The notes under the pieces are model-generated. The model had not been told where the DNA came from, searched no databases, and worked only from the letters and a program-made list of their open reading frames with translations. This document shows, piece after piece, positions 1-12,800 of a DNA stretch of 64,000 bases. This stretch comes from Bactericera cockerelli (taxonomy: Eukaryota > Arthropoda > Insecta > Hemiptera > Triozidae): assembly GCA_024516035.1 (NCBI GenBank), contig CM044965.1, forward strand, positions 24,319,665-24,383,664. Direction: 5' to 3'. Numbering within the stretch: position 1 is the stretch's first letter; each line of letters begins with the position of its first letter. Both the position numbers and the translations under genes were made by a program.

Positions 1-1427
1 ACAGCGATTGTACAATGTTTTGTTTAAAATATAAAAATAAAACTACTATGTACAGTGTAATTGAACAACAATAATTAAATATACTTAGGTATTTTATGTG
101 TCGAAGCACAGCCAAAGGTAATTATAATATCTAATAATTACAGCAATATTTATCAAATCAATTACAAGAAATATTTTTTGTAAATTTGAAAACTGTTTGG
201 TTTTTACAATTACAATAAAGTTCTTGCCATGGATATTTTTTTTTGTGTGGTGAAAATAACGGTAGAAAAATGAAAATGGATTTTAAAAATATAAAATTTC
301 GTTAGTAAAATTGTCTTGGAGATGTACAATATTATTTTGCTAATATAGGGGTATCAAAAATATAGGTAAGCTTTAAAAATGTTACATGAAAACTTTTTAT
401 CTAATATTGTGAGTTTCAACAACAAAAATGACATGGACAAAGTAAATATTATTAGTATAGAACACAGGACAAAAGCTCTCTTTAAAGATCTAATTCTAAT
501 TGCTACACAAATTAAAATAATTAAAACCAAATAAATGTTTTTTGCCCATTAAAAATGATCTATAAAAAACTACTTGAAACAAGGCCTTTGAGATGATAAT
601 ATCTACTATCGGTGAATTTTCTGTTGGAAACAGAATCTATGAATGACAAATTTGTAAAAAAGAATATAAAATTTCTAAAGATCTAAAATTTAAAAAAAAG
701 TTTCTATGGCAGAATGTTCATTGTAAAATTTAACAACATGAATATAGGAACAAGTTCCAATCACAATTTTGAACTCAAGTTACATTATAAAAATCGGATT
801 AAGGGGGTCAGATTAAGTAATAGTAGTTTTCTGGGTCTTTTGTATTTTACATGTTTTTTTTAAAATAATAAATTGGGTATGTAGGTACTTCATAAGTTTG
901 AATTGTCTACAAATTCCACCCTAACTCTTAAAAGAATATTGTCATCATTCCAGTAAAAGGCACAAAACTATATCTTGTCTTACTGAAAGATCTAGTTATT
1001 GCAAAAATCAAACATTTGTGAGCTTAGAAAATTGTAGAAATAACATAAGTATGGTTACTGACCAGTAAATTATTGAAAAACATGCTCGAGATATTCTCAA
1101 GATGTCGTGTCATTATTTGGTTATTTTTTTAATCAATTTCTTAATGGTCAAAACTGGAGTTTTTCAAACCTAACACTCAACAAAGAATATTTGGCGAGAC
1201 ATAAATTTATGTGTAATTTTTTCCAAAACGTTTCTTTACGACGGTTACCAACGAAATTTCACATCTATGCGTTTCCGATGGGGGCCTCATTTTAGAAAGC
1301 ATTGTCACACTCAAAATCTCCAAATCCGCATTTTAACCCTAAACTTTCCGTCAAATGAACTAATCAAAAAGTGTTGTTTGACACAGTTGAAAGGAAGCTT
1401 TTGGGAGTATTAGCGAGAGTGCTTTCT
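1..1427. other. AT-rich 3' flank of diaphanous, no gene seen
   Basis: AT-rich sequence downstream (minus-strand sense) of the formin stop codon. I see no open frame with recognisable protein content; the short open frame at 1107-1295 has no family features. Part of this stretch may be the 3' UTR of the formin transcript, but I cannot place the cleavage site. Confidence 0.5.
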
Positions 1428-1632
1428 GTCCCGGTAGCTCAGTGGTAAAGGCGGTACTCTGTGAATCCAAAGATTCCAGAGGTCGTGGGTTCGAAACCCA
1501 GCCGGGACATGACAAGTTATCCTCCCATTTGGGATTTTTACCACATAATAATACGTCTTGGGCTTAATGCTGGAATAATGGGACTTCATAGTTCTAATCG
1601 GGCAGTATAAATAAGGCGATATTATTATTAAT
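1428..1632 (+). repeat. tRNA-derived SINE, family A, copy 1
   Basis: The head is tRNA-like: A-box-like TAGCTCAGTGGTAAAGG, B-box-like GGTTCGAAACC, and ends that pair as an acceptor stem (TCCCGGT with GCCGGGA). A shared body follows (CCCATTTGGGATTTTTACCA ... GGGCAGTATAAATAAGG) and the copy ends in an (ATT)n tail. Similar copies occur at 3853, 26930 (minus), 31986, 32428, 38203 (minus) and 41857, so this is a dispersed retroposon and not a tRNA gene. The anticodon region resembles tRNA-Gln, but I do not assign the parent. Confidence 0.9.
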
Positions 1633-1672
1633 ATTCTGCAACGGGGCCCTGAACCTCACGAAATTTTCACAC

Positions 1673-3466
1673 CTACGCGTTTCCAATGAGCACTTCATTC
1701 GTCAGCTCCCTGGTAATCACAATCCCGTTCCTGCTCCTACTCCTGTTCAGCTGAGCCCGCCTCTCCGCTCCCATGGGGCGATCATTCTGTCGCTTCCGCC
1801 TCTGCTCCCGGGTGAATGCCGACCCTGTCTGCAGCGCCTCTAGCAGACTATCCATGACCCCCTGCTGTGTCTGGTCCGTGGTCATATCGATCAGCGCCTT
1901 CTTCCTCGCAGCCTTGTCTTTCTTCTCACTCTCGGCCTTCTCCCGGGCCTCCCGCACGCGAACACTCTTCTCTTCCGCCTCGCGCGTCCTAATATTCTCC
2001 TGCCACGCCTGATGGAAGCTGTCTTTGAACGTCTTAATATCGGTGAAGAACTCCTCGAGCGAGTAGATATTCTTATCGAACGTGTAAAACTCGGCCAGGT
2101 CGGCGTACAGTGTCATCATGTTCTTGAACATATTCGACAGCAGCGTGATCTTCTGTCGCACCTCGCGGCAGAACGGCTCCATGATTTCGAGGAACTTGTC
2201 GGCGTCTCCGTGCAGCGACGCCGATTGTTTGCAGTTCTGAATGTCCGTCTCCAGGTTCTTGATGTTGTTCTCCATCGTGCGAATGCTGTTTTGGACCACG
2301 TCGGTGGACACGCGTGCCGCCCGGTCCACGTGCAACAGCTCGTCACCGAAGTTGAGACACTCGGGGAACTTGGTCTCAATCGTGTCGACCAAATAGTGCA
2401 GGAGCGTGGTCTTGTTCTCGATGTCTTTCGTCGACGAGAGCTTGGTCAGGAAATTGATTTCGAACCCGAACGCGCCACCGTTCCTCGATCCGCTGTTCAT
2501 GTAGTTCCCCATCAGGAGAATCAACTCGAGGATCTTCGCCAGCTTCTTGCTCGTTTGCACCTCCTCGCACGCCTGCTTCCCGTTGATAATGTTCTTGTGG
2601 CAGTCGCTGTACAGCTCGCCAAAGTGCTGCTTGAAGTGCATCGACTTGAGGCGAGGCAGTAGGCGCCGGATCTCGGCAATGGTCACCGCGAACTGTTCCG
2701 CCTCGGTGAGGTTGGCGTACTCACCGGTGAGCTCTTTCAACCGCTGGAGCTGATCGGGCGGCGGCAGATAGGAGATCAACTGTTCGAGCACGTTTCCCGA
2801 CAAGATATTTGTGTCGCACTGCAGAATACTCGTCTTCACCTGCTCGTAAGAATAGTGTTTGAGCGAGCCGCCCAGAAGAATGGACAGATTCTGCGCCGCT
2901 TTGCTGTCCAATATCCTCAGCGCTTTCACCCGTTTCAGCGTGCCACACTTGTCGACGTTATCGTCCGCTTTCTTGCCGGCAGGTTTGGAGGAGAACTTCT
3001 GGGCGAGTCCCGTCAGTATGTCCGGCGAAGCCAACTCTTCCTCTTTCACTTTCACCCAGAAGGATTTCTCACTCAGCTTCTGCGTGTTGATCGTCTTCCA
3101 GTTCGCGCGCTTGATGCCGCCCACGTCCCACTTCTTCTTCGGCTTGAGACCGAGGGGCAGCACATCGGGGGGCTTGAACAGGGGCAGTCCCATGCCGGGG
3201 GGAGGTGGGGGGCCCATGCCGGGGAGGGGAGGGGGTGGCGGGCCCCCCATGCCAGGCATGGGTGGGGGCGGGGGGCCTCCTCCTTTTCCTGGCATGGGGG
3301 GAGGTGGCGGGCCCATGCCTGGGAAGGGCGGAGGCGGGGGTCCCATGCCGCCCGGGGGAGGGGGAGGCGGCGGAATGCCCCCCTTCGGCCCCGTGGGTAT
3401 ACTGCCCGCCACCTGAGCTTTGACCTCGTCCAGACGATTCTTCTCCACGGGCCGCCCGCTAGCCAC
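1673..3466 (-). CDS. dia: dia exon 8: FH1, FH2 and DAD, stop codon
   Basis: This 1794-base last exon starts in phase 0 at a Val codon (GTG) after the acceptor TTACAG, so that Val is not a start. The polyproline FH1 lies at exon residues about 28-98 with Gly/Met spacers (profilin sites). FH2 begins at KKKWDVGGIKRANWKTI and includes the MGNYMNSGSRNGGAFGF core. The DAD (GVMDSLLEALQTGSAFTREQ, then basic residues) is near the C-terminus. It ends EVLIGNA. Open frames on the plus strand here are shadows. Confidence 0.96.
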   Translation of the reverse strand: MASGRPVEKNRLDEVKAQVAGSIPTGPKGGIPPPPPPPGGMGPPPPPFPGMGPPPPPMPGKGGGPPPPPMPGMGGPPPPPLPGMGPPPPPGMGLPLFKPPDVLPLGLKPKKKWDVGGIKRANWKTINTQKLSEKSFWVKVKEEELASPDILTGLAQKFSSKPAGKKADDNVDKCGTLKRVKALRILDSKAAQNLSILLGGSLKHYSYEQVKTSILQCDTNILSGNVLEQLISYLPPPDQLQRLKELTGEYANLTEAEQFAVTIAEIRRLLPRLKSMHFKQHFGELYSDCHKNIINGKQACEEVQTSKKLAKILELILLMGNYMNSGSRNGGAFGFEINFLTKLSSTKDIENKTTLLHYLVDTIETKFPECLNFGDELLHVDRAARVSTDVVQNSIRTMENNIKNLETDIQNCKQSASLHGDADKFLEIMEPFCREVRQKITLLSNMFKNMMTLYADLAEFYTFDKNIYSLEEFFTDIKTFKDSFHQAWQENIRTREAEEKSVRVREAREKAESEKKDKAARKKALIDMTTDQTQQGVMDSLLEALQTGSAFTREQRRKRQNDRPMGAERRAQLNRSRSRNGIVITRELTNEVLIGNA

Positions 3467-6400
3467 CTGTAATGTAAAGTTTATTAGTACAAAGATAATA
3501 ACAGATGAAATCCTTAATATTTACAGAGACTTATGAAAGAAATTGACAAAGATGTAGGGTGATGCTAAGGGCGGAATTAATAGACGTTTTTGTAATACCT
3601 CTGTGGCGCTAAGTCACGGATTGCGTACTGTGTAAGATAGGGAAAACCGACGCTTAGATATGACTTGTGATATAGATTTTGTCTATTAATTCCACCCTAA
3701 GAGATAAAATCGAGACTTAGCATCTGTTTTCCCCTACTAAGACAATACCAACTACGCGGATAAGCACACACCCAAGCGGGACTTGGGGTGCAAAACTGCA
3801 ACCCAAGAGTATTCTAACAATACTCTTCCACTAAAGAGTATTATCATAGTCTGTCCCGGTAGCTCAGTGGTAAAGGCGGCACTCTGTGAATCCAGAGATA
3901 CCAGAGAGCGCGGGTTCGAAACCCAGCCGGGACATGACAAGTTATCCTCCCATTTGGGATTTTTACCACATAATAATACGTCTTGGGCTTACTGCTGGAA
4001 TAATGGGACCTAATAGTCCTAATCGGGCAGTATCAATAAGGCGATATTATTATTATTATTTTGTTATTTATTATGTTATTGTTATGAAATTATGTACAAA
4101 TTAAGCACAATCCTTGTTAAAAAAAAAGATATATTATTCTTACATCCTCGAGCGTCTTTTGCGCGGCCACCAGCTTCGCCTCGGCCTCCTGCTTGAGCAT
4201 GATGGCCTCGTCCAGCTTGGAGGTGAGGTCATCGACCCGCCTGTCCTCCTCGGTGCGGGACTTCTCCACCAGGGTGTCGACCAGGGGCTGCACGTCCAGC
4301 TGGAAGCGGCGGGAGGAGCGGAAGTCCGGGTCACAGCCGCCCCTGCAGGTGAGAGATATTTTTTTTAAACAACATTTCCATTTATTTGACAAATAATAAA
4401 TGGATAATAAATAATAAATTTTTATTTGACAAAATGGACATGAAAGGAGCCTAGACATTGGATTTGGGCGTCCATATAATCCTCTCACCACCGTGATTTA
4501 GGTAGCAATACCTATATCACGGACACGGAATTATTATTATTATTTGACAAAGATAAATTATTACAATAAAAAATAATAGGAAGATAGTATAGTATAGTAG
4601 TGCTTTATTTAGACTGTCGGCTCGAGACAGGAAGTCCCATTACGCTAACAGTTAAATATAGCACCTCTTTATTTATTTAAATAGACAAAATAATATACAC
4701 GTATTAGAATTAATAAGGTATAAAAAATATAAAATAAAAAAGGTTATACCCGTCTTCAAAGTTAAAAAAACTGTGAAGAAGACGGGGAACTGTATTTTTG
4801 GGAACGATCAAAAACTACTAGTAATAATAATATATTAATTTATATATTATTATTACTAGTAGTTCTTGATTGATAGGCCGGTAGCTTGATCGATAGGCCG
4901 GTAAACTTAATAATAATAATATCGCCTTATTTATACTGCCCGATTAGGACTATTAAGTTTAAGTTAAGTTATCATAATTGTGTTAATCACTTTCGTGATG
5001 TCACATCTACTCAAACTCGCTTTACTAAATCTTTGCTGAAACCGGGACTTGAACCAAATGTCTCAGAATTGACCCCCCCAAAACCATTATCGCTTTGTCC
5101 AGAAAAATTATAAAAAGTTCAAAAAGGCATTGCTGTCCAGCAGTACGGCCATGCCTTAGTAAATTTGAAATTTAGTCCCGTTGCAAAGCACGGGCAAACG
5201 GCTAGTTGCAGTATAATTGTCATATCAAGCATGAGGACATCGAGACCTTTCATTCAATACCCCACTCGATGGGTTTTAATATCTAGGTAACGATCATTGT
5301 ATTTTTTTTTAAACATAAATGTGGCTTGATATGAATTTCCATAAAAAAAGAGCAACATTTTTTTTGCTTTTTTCCTACTAGGTATGGAAAGATTTGTTTT
5401 CGGTTGGTTTTTTTGAAATTATTATTAAATATATTGGATCAAGTTTTATTTACATAGAATACCTACATACATAAATAGAAATTGAGATTCATAAAACAAA
5501 ACTCGATCAAGGGCGGTGCTAATGCCAACGGCATTCTCTTCCGATAACTTATCTGGACGAATTAGAATCTCCTGATTTTTGACATTTTCATGTCTTTGCT
5601 CTGGCACATAACCAAAATTATGTAACGAAATTATGTGACGAAATTATGTAACGAAATATTAAATTATAAAAAGAGAGAAGAGAAAAAGTATGTGTCATGC
5701 GCACAATAACGAAATATTAAATTATAAAAAGAGAGAAGAGAAAAAGTATGTGTCATGCGCACAATACGAAATTTGGTCAGTTAAGTTTTAGACCTTGAAT
5801 AGTAAAGATGAAAATGTCCCAATGGTTGCAGACTCGTATGCAAGCGTTTTTTTTATTTGTTATTAGTCACTTTCTGGTTTTAATTAGGTTAGGATTTAAT
5901 TCCTTGCTTAGAATCTTTGTATAATTAAATTGATATAATCGTATGTATCTCAAATTTAATAGGTATAAACATTAAACAACAACCCTAAGATTCAGAATTC
6001 TTACTAAACTCTACTCTTTGTGCCTGACATTTTTTTGTAATAATAATAATAAATCATTTTTTTATTTTTCTTTTTTTATGTACAGAGGACCCACCCTAAG
6101 CCATTTTTTTGGCTTCTCAGATGGCTTCTAGAACGATCTCATCTGTCTTCTTTACCTGTGCAAAACTATCTGCGACACACACTCCTCTATGAGCTTATAG
6201 TACGCTAGCCTTTACCACTGAGCTACCGGGACAGACTCATTTGTGTTCTTTACCTGTGCAAAACTATCTGCGACACACACTCCTCTATGAGCTTGTAGTA
6301 CACTAGCCGCACGTACAAGTATGACCAGTTAGACATATCGATGAATATCTCACAACTATTAAAACAATTAAGAGGTTGACATACTTACTTATACTATAAA

Positions 6401-6630
6401 ATCATAAATAGTTTTTATATATTCTTAAGTATACAGAATTACAGATAGTCATAGATAGTTTTTAAAGTCAGAGTTTTTATTTAGGTACTAGCGGGTTACA
6501 CCCGCCGCTTCGCCAGCCCATCAAACACACACAACGCACACACCCCACCACACACACACACACAACACATCCACACACACCACACACCACAACCACACAC
6601 CACACACCACACCACACCACACACCACACA

Positions 6631-6661
<31 letters not shown>

Positions 6662-6682
6662 CCACACACACACCACCACACA

Positions 6683-6727
<45 letters not shown>

Positions 6728-6850
6728 ACACACACCACACACACACCCACACACACACACACACACACCACACACACACACCACACACACACACACACAC
6801 ACACCACACACACACCAACACACACACACACACACACACCACACACACAC

Positions 6851-6896
<46 letters not shown>

Positions 6897-9800
6897 CACA
6901 CACACAAAAATGTCATTTAGGTTTGAAAAAAAAACCTGAATATTTTTTGTCGCCCATCTATTTTCTGGCCTTCCCCGGCGTAGCTCAAGAATGGCTCATC
7001 AGAATTTCGCGATCAATATGTCAAATGAAAGCCTAAACCCTTGCCTAAAACTTTCTCGCTCTGAGTTGATAGGTCGTCACTTCAAATTTCGAGAAAAAAT
7101 GTCATTTAGGTCAAAAAACGTGAATATTTTACATGTTACCCATCCATTTTTTTACCTTACCCGGCGTAGCTCAAGAACGGCTCATCAGAAATTCGCGATC
7201 GATATGTCAATTGAAAACTCAAGCCCTTGCCTAAAACTTTCTCGCTTTGAGTTGATAGGTCGTCGCGACAAATTTCGAGAAAAAATGTCATTTATGTCAA
7301 AAAACGTGCATTTTTTTTGCGTCACCCATCTATTTTTTATCCTTACTCATTGTAGCTTAACCTCAGGGAGATATAATCTAGCCTAGAAGAATTTCCTGAT
7401 CCAAGCGGACCTATGTGCAAAATTTCAGGTTTCTCGGTCAAACGGTGTGGATTTGTATAAAGAACATACATACATACACACACACACACATACATACAGA
7501 CAGCTTTCTTTTATAGATATAGATTTCTAGTTATAAGATTTTTTTTCTCACAAATAATTTATCTATTATCTATTACTTTAGTTTTATATTTATACAAAAA
7601 ACATCATGTAAATAGACCTTATAATAAGGCTCTATCTTTTCAATAATTAAATAAATAAAATTACCTGTGCAAAACTATCTGCGACACACACTCCTCTATG
7701 AGCTTGTAGTACGCTAGCCAGACTACTGGTCTACTCCCTGTTTACAGTCCCTCAGCCGGACTGTGTTCTTTAATATCTTTTAGTATGAGCTGTGTAGCAG
7801 TATTATAATTTAACAATCTATTCGACACAGATAGGTACCTCGAAACATAAGTATACAAGTAAACATCATTACATTATTAGGTATGTGCCAAGTTATGTAT
7901 TTTTTCTTTTTATGTACCTTCATCTTCTAAATATATTTATTCATTGTACCTTAATATTGTACCTATCATGTATCCATGAGAGTGAGAGGGGCGAGACGGA
8001 GGATCAGAGGGATTGAATGTGAAGATGGTGCAGGAATGGGACGAGTAGAAGATTGATGCATTAATGTTTAACTTTTGAAAAAAAAAAAAAAAAAAATATA
8101 TATAATAAAAATATTTAAAGTTTAAAAAAAAAATTGATGCAAATAAAATACAAATTACCTGTGCAAAACTATCTGCGACACACACTCCTCTATGAGCTTG
8201 TAGTACGCCAGACGCACGTACTGGTCGTCTCGTATGAACAGCAGATGCTGCAGTACGGACAGCAGATAGGGCTCACAGGCGCTGTCCATTACCATGTTAC
8301 GAACAGTCTCGAAGCAATCGTTCACGTCGTCGATTTCCAGACGAACATTGTCGAACCTCTGGATGAACTCGTAGTAGTCTTCTTCCTTGTGGTCGATGAA
8401 AACCTGGACAGAGAATTGAATTGAATAAAATGGGATGAAAATTCAGCTGTAAAAGATGTGCCAAAACCAACCAACCTCAACCATGAGGTTGAACAACGTC
8501 GATCCTGCTTGAGCGGGATAAGATAGAGTAACGAAAAAAAAGAAGAATAATAATTCTAAATATTAACTCCTAAGCTTACGAAAATATATCCTCTATTTAT
8601 AAAAGAGAAATATGGGCGGATTTGTATCTTGGTATCTTTGTGTGTCCGAATTGTTTAGATGAAATAGTAAAAGATAGCAAAAAATTGATTATAAATGATC
8701 CCAAATGAAACTTCCGTACAGTTTGAGGAAAACTGTCAAAAGTCCGAAAAACCGTCCTCGAGATATGATATTCCTGAAGTAATATTATAATTTAGAGATT
8801 TGATTTATTTATGTTTTGATATTCATGTACATCTGGTACAACTTCTCACTATTCTGTTTATACTGATTAAATTAGAGAGGTTAGTTGATGGCATGGATAT
8901 TTAGAACCAATACCTGCTGATGAGAGCAAAGAAGCTCGAAACAGCTGTCCAGGTATGTTTTGATATTCATGTACATCTAGTACAATTTCTCACTATTCTG
9001 TTTATTCTGATACTGATGTTATTTTTCTCTTTCTTTGATCTCATTCCTTTGATGCTTCTCAAAAGTCACACAGGTCGCCCCGCACCGCTCACTCACCTTG
9101 AGTTGCACGCTCACATCCTCACTCGCGTCTTTCTCGAGCGTGTCCAGCAGGTCGTAGAGGCCGACTCGCATGATCTCGTTCCTCAGGTGGAGGCGGAACT
9201 CGAGGTCGTCAGGCGTGGCGACTATGGCGTTGATGAGCTGCAGACAGGCGGTGCGCAGCGCCTCGTTGTTCCCCTTCACCATGAGGCCTTGCACCACCGG
9301 CTGGAACCTTTCCTTGCCTGGAGGATAGACATTTATTATTATTTATTTATTTCAACTTTATTTTTATAATACACATTTTACAATTCACACAATAAGGTTG
9401 TTATAATATTAAGGATGAAATAAGATAAGGATGAATACGATAATAATGATAAAGGTATTTAAAGTAAGTATAGTTTTACATTATTATGGACTGAATAATT
9501 TACATAATATTATGTGTGTTGTATAAAATTAATTAAAGATCAGGTATTTACACCCAATAAGCTTAAAGCTTGAGCTGGGTGAAAGAGTGTAGTGATTTTT
9601 TAAATAAATAAATTGAAATAGTAAAAATGTGAAAATATATATTCTTTTTTTTTCCCCCTTTTGGATGATACGTAGTTTAAATTTATATCCCCTTATTTCT
9701 CATCTTATCAATCCATATTATGTAAAAATATACATATGTATGCTTAAATATATAATGAGATAATAATGAGGATGGACATTTATTATTATTATTATACAAC

Positions 9801-12800
9801 GCTTTATTTATATCTATAAAAGAAAGCTGTCTGTATGTATGTGTGTATGTATGTTCTTGAATCAAATCCACACCGTTTGACCAAGAAACCTGAAATTTTG
9901 AAAATAGGTCCGGTTGGATCAGGGAATTCTTCTAGGCTAGGTTATATCTCCCTAAGGTTATATCTAGGCTAGGTTATATCTCCCTAAGGTTATATCTAGG
10001 CTAGGTTATATCTCCCTGAGGTTATATCTAGGCTAGGTTATATCTCCCTAAGATTATATCTAGGCTAGGTTATATCTCCCTAAGATTATATCTAGGCTAG
10101 GTTATATCTCCCTAAGATTATATCTAGGCTAGGTTATATCTCCCTAAGATTATATCTAGGCTAGGTTATATCTCCCTAAGGTTATATCTAGGCTAGGTTA
10201 TATCTCCCTGAGGTTATATCTAGGCTAGGTTATATCTCCCTAAGGTTATATCTAGGCTAGGTTATATCTCCCTAAGGTTATATCTAGGCTAGGTTATATC
10301 TCCCTAAGGTTATATCTAGGCTAGGTTACATCTCCCTAAGGTTATATCTAGGCTAGGTTATATCTCCCTAAGGTTATATCTAGGCTAGGTTATATCTCCC
10401 TAAGGTTATATCTAGGCGAGGTTATATCTCCCTAAGGTTATATCTAGGCGAGGTTATATCTCCCTAAGGTTATATCTAGGCGAGGTTATATCTCCCTAAG
10501 GTTATATCTAGGCGAGGTTATATCTCCGACTATGGCGTTGATGAGCTGCAGACAGGCGGTGCGCAGCGCCTCGTTGTTCCCCTTCACCATGAGGCCTTGC
10601 ACCACCGGCTGGAACCTTTCCTTGCCTGGAGGATGGAGGTTTGATTTTTACCAAGTTATCATATTTAGAGGTTATTTATCATAGGGTTGTGTGGAAGAGA
10701 TCGCCACTGAACAGAGCAATGACTCTATGTAATGAAGTACACCTAGGTACAGACGACTTTTTACTGTCTAAGGAAACTTTTAAAGCAAATGTAAAACAAT
10801 TAGTTTTAAGTTCTTAATTATTTTATTTTAATATGAACATTCGTATTGTTGTTTTAATTTGTTCTATGAATTTTTGAAACAATGTTATGTTCTTAATATA
10901 AAAAAAAGAGATTACCATAGGCAATAACCCCGCCTTTTAGTTAAGACATATGTCTTTATATTTTTTTCTATTATTTTTCCTTTTTACTGTATATATTGTT
11001 TGCATTTTTTCATTGTTATAATTTATAATAATTATTTGCACTGTACATAAGTCTTTTTATATCTAGTAAAGGGTTTAATAATAATATTTGTTATCATATC
11101 ACTTTCGTGATATGATAACTACTCAAACTCGCTTTACTAAAACTACGCAGAAACCGGGACTTGAACCACCGACCTCCAAGTTACATGTCCGTACGAATTT
11201 TTTTCTCTCTTATATCCATGAATCCAGGTTTTTTCCCATATAGAGACATACATTTAAGCTGGAATCTTTTCTGTACTATGCACTTTCTTCCTAGCTATTC
11301 TTGGGTGCAAAATAGTTCTAATTAATGGACCCAGCACACAGGAATTTTCTTTTAGAAAAGACCCCCCAGAAAAAACTTAATGCATTACTAATAATAATAA
11401 TAACACTCTTTAGTGGAAGTTAACCACCAGGCGAGGTTAATGCTCAAAGCATTTTCTACCACCTAACCCTCAGCTCAGAGTCTTAATATTATGTGGTCAC
11501 AAACTCAAATCATCATCATAGGGTGGCGTCATCGTGACCAATGGTAGCCAGACAATGGAGGAATGACTCAGCACTTCTACCACTGTCTTTACAAGGAGGC
11601 TAATAATTGACAAGGGCCCCCAGAACCAAGCCAATGCTGGTCTACTCCCTGTTTATAGTCCCCCAGCCAGACTGCTGGTCTACTCCCTGTTTATAGTCCC
11701 CCAGCCAGACCCCCAACTCAAATTAATGAGGAAAAATTCATGCGCTACCTGAATTACCAGACTAGCGCGTTGACCACTTGACTACCAATACTCACACTTC
11801 AGTCCGACCTCAGTGGCTTGATCGATAACACTTCCCGCGCCACGTCAGACGTATGCGTCCGACAGTGAGTTACCAAAAAAGTGCATGTCAGACGTATGCG
11901 TCTGACAGTCCTTCCTCACTTTAAATGCATATCAGACCCTTACGTCTGACACTACAATGTATTAGCATTGGATTTATAATCCTGGGCCTGTGAGGAACAT
12001 TTTCCTTTTTTTAAATCTGAAATATCTTGAAAACTAAGGAAGTAACACATGAAACGCATACGTCTGACATTTTGGGCCTGGGGGGAAATGTCATGTTTTT
12101 GCCTTGGACACGGGAAGTGATAAGGCGGCGGACTTGTAACCTGGAGGTCGGTGGTTCAAGTCCCAGTTTCAGCATAGATTTAGGAAAGCGAGTTTGAGTA
12201 GTTGTGATATCACGAAAGTGATTAACACAAATATGAAAACTTATAACTTATATTATACTTACACTTCAGTTCTCCGCTCATGGTGATCGCCTTGATGACC
12301 TTGTCATGCCCGTCAGGCGGGATGAGGCACACCGCGGCCAGAACTTTGACGGCCTCCAACATCACGGCCGGCTTGTTCGGGTCGAGGCTGCGGGCCACAA
12401 TGGTGAGGGCCTCCTTCTGGCCGAACATCTGCTTCAGGCCCACAGTGTTGTTCATGATGGCGCGGATGCAGCGGACGCACTCGTGCTGGACGCGGTCGTA
12501 GCGGCTGTCGTTCCTGTGTGGTTGAGGAAACGAGATATGTTTATTTATAAAAAATTATAAAAAATAAAAGAAAATAAAAACAATCTCTATATATACTCGT
12601 AAAACAGAAAAAAGGACTACCTATGTTTGTTTGTCCGGAGTTGCTTAGCCAAAACGGTAAGAGATAGCAAAAAATGTCTCAGAATTGACCCCCCCAAAAC
12701 CATTATCGCTTTGTCCAGAAAAATTATAAAAAGTTCAAAAAGGCATTGCTGTCCAGCAGTACGGCCATGCCTTAGTAAATTTGAAATTTAGTCCCGTTGC

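Noticed and set aside
1434..1508. Functional tRNA gene
   Set aside because: It has A and B boxes but is followed by a body shared with six other copies; it is a SINE head. Same for 27257 and 35560.
2012..3472. Plus-strand frames of 205 and 216 residues opposite dia
   Set aside because: Shadows of the GC-rich FH1/FH2 exon; glycine-rich runs mirror the polyproline FH1.
6477..6916. Cys/Val-rich frames of about 130-140 residues
   Set aside because: Pure translation of the (CA)n microsatellite.
6991..7386. 131-residue plus-strand ORF
   Set aside because: Lies in the Helitron's two tandem units; internal duplication explains the open frame and no family features are seen.
9930..10527. CRISPR-like or coding repeat array
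   Set aside because: Contiguous minisatellite derived from a Helitron sequence, without spacers or a stable reading frame.
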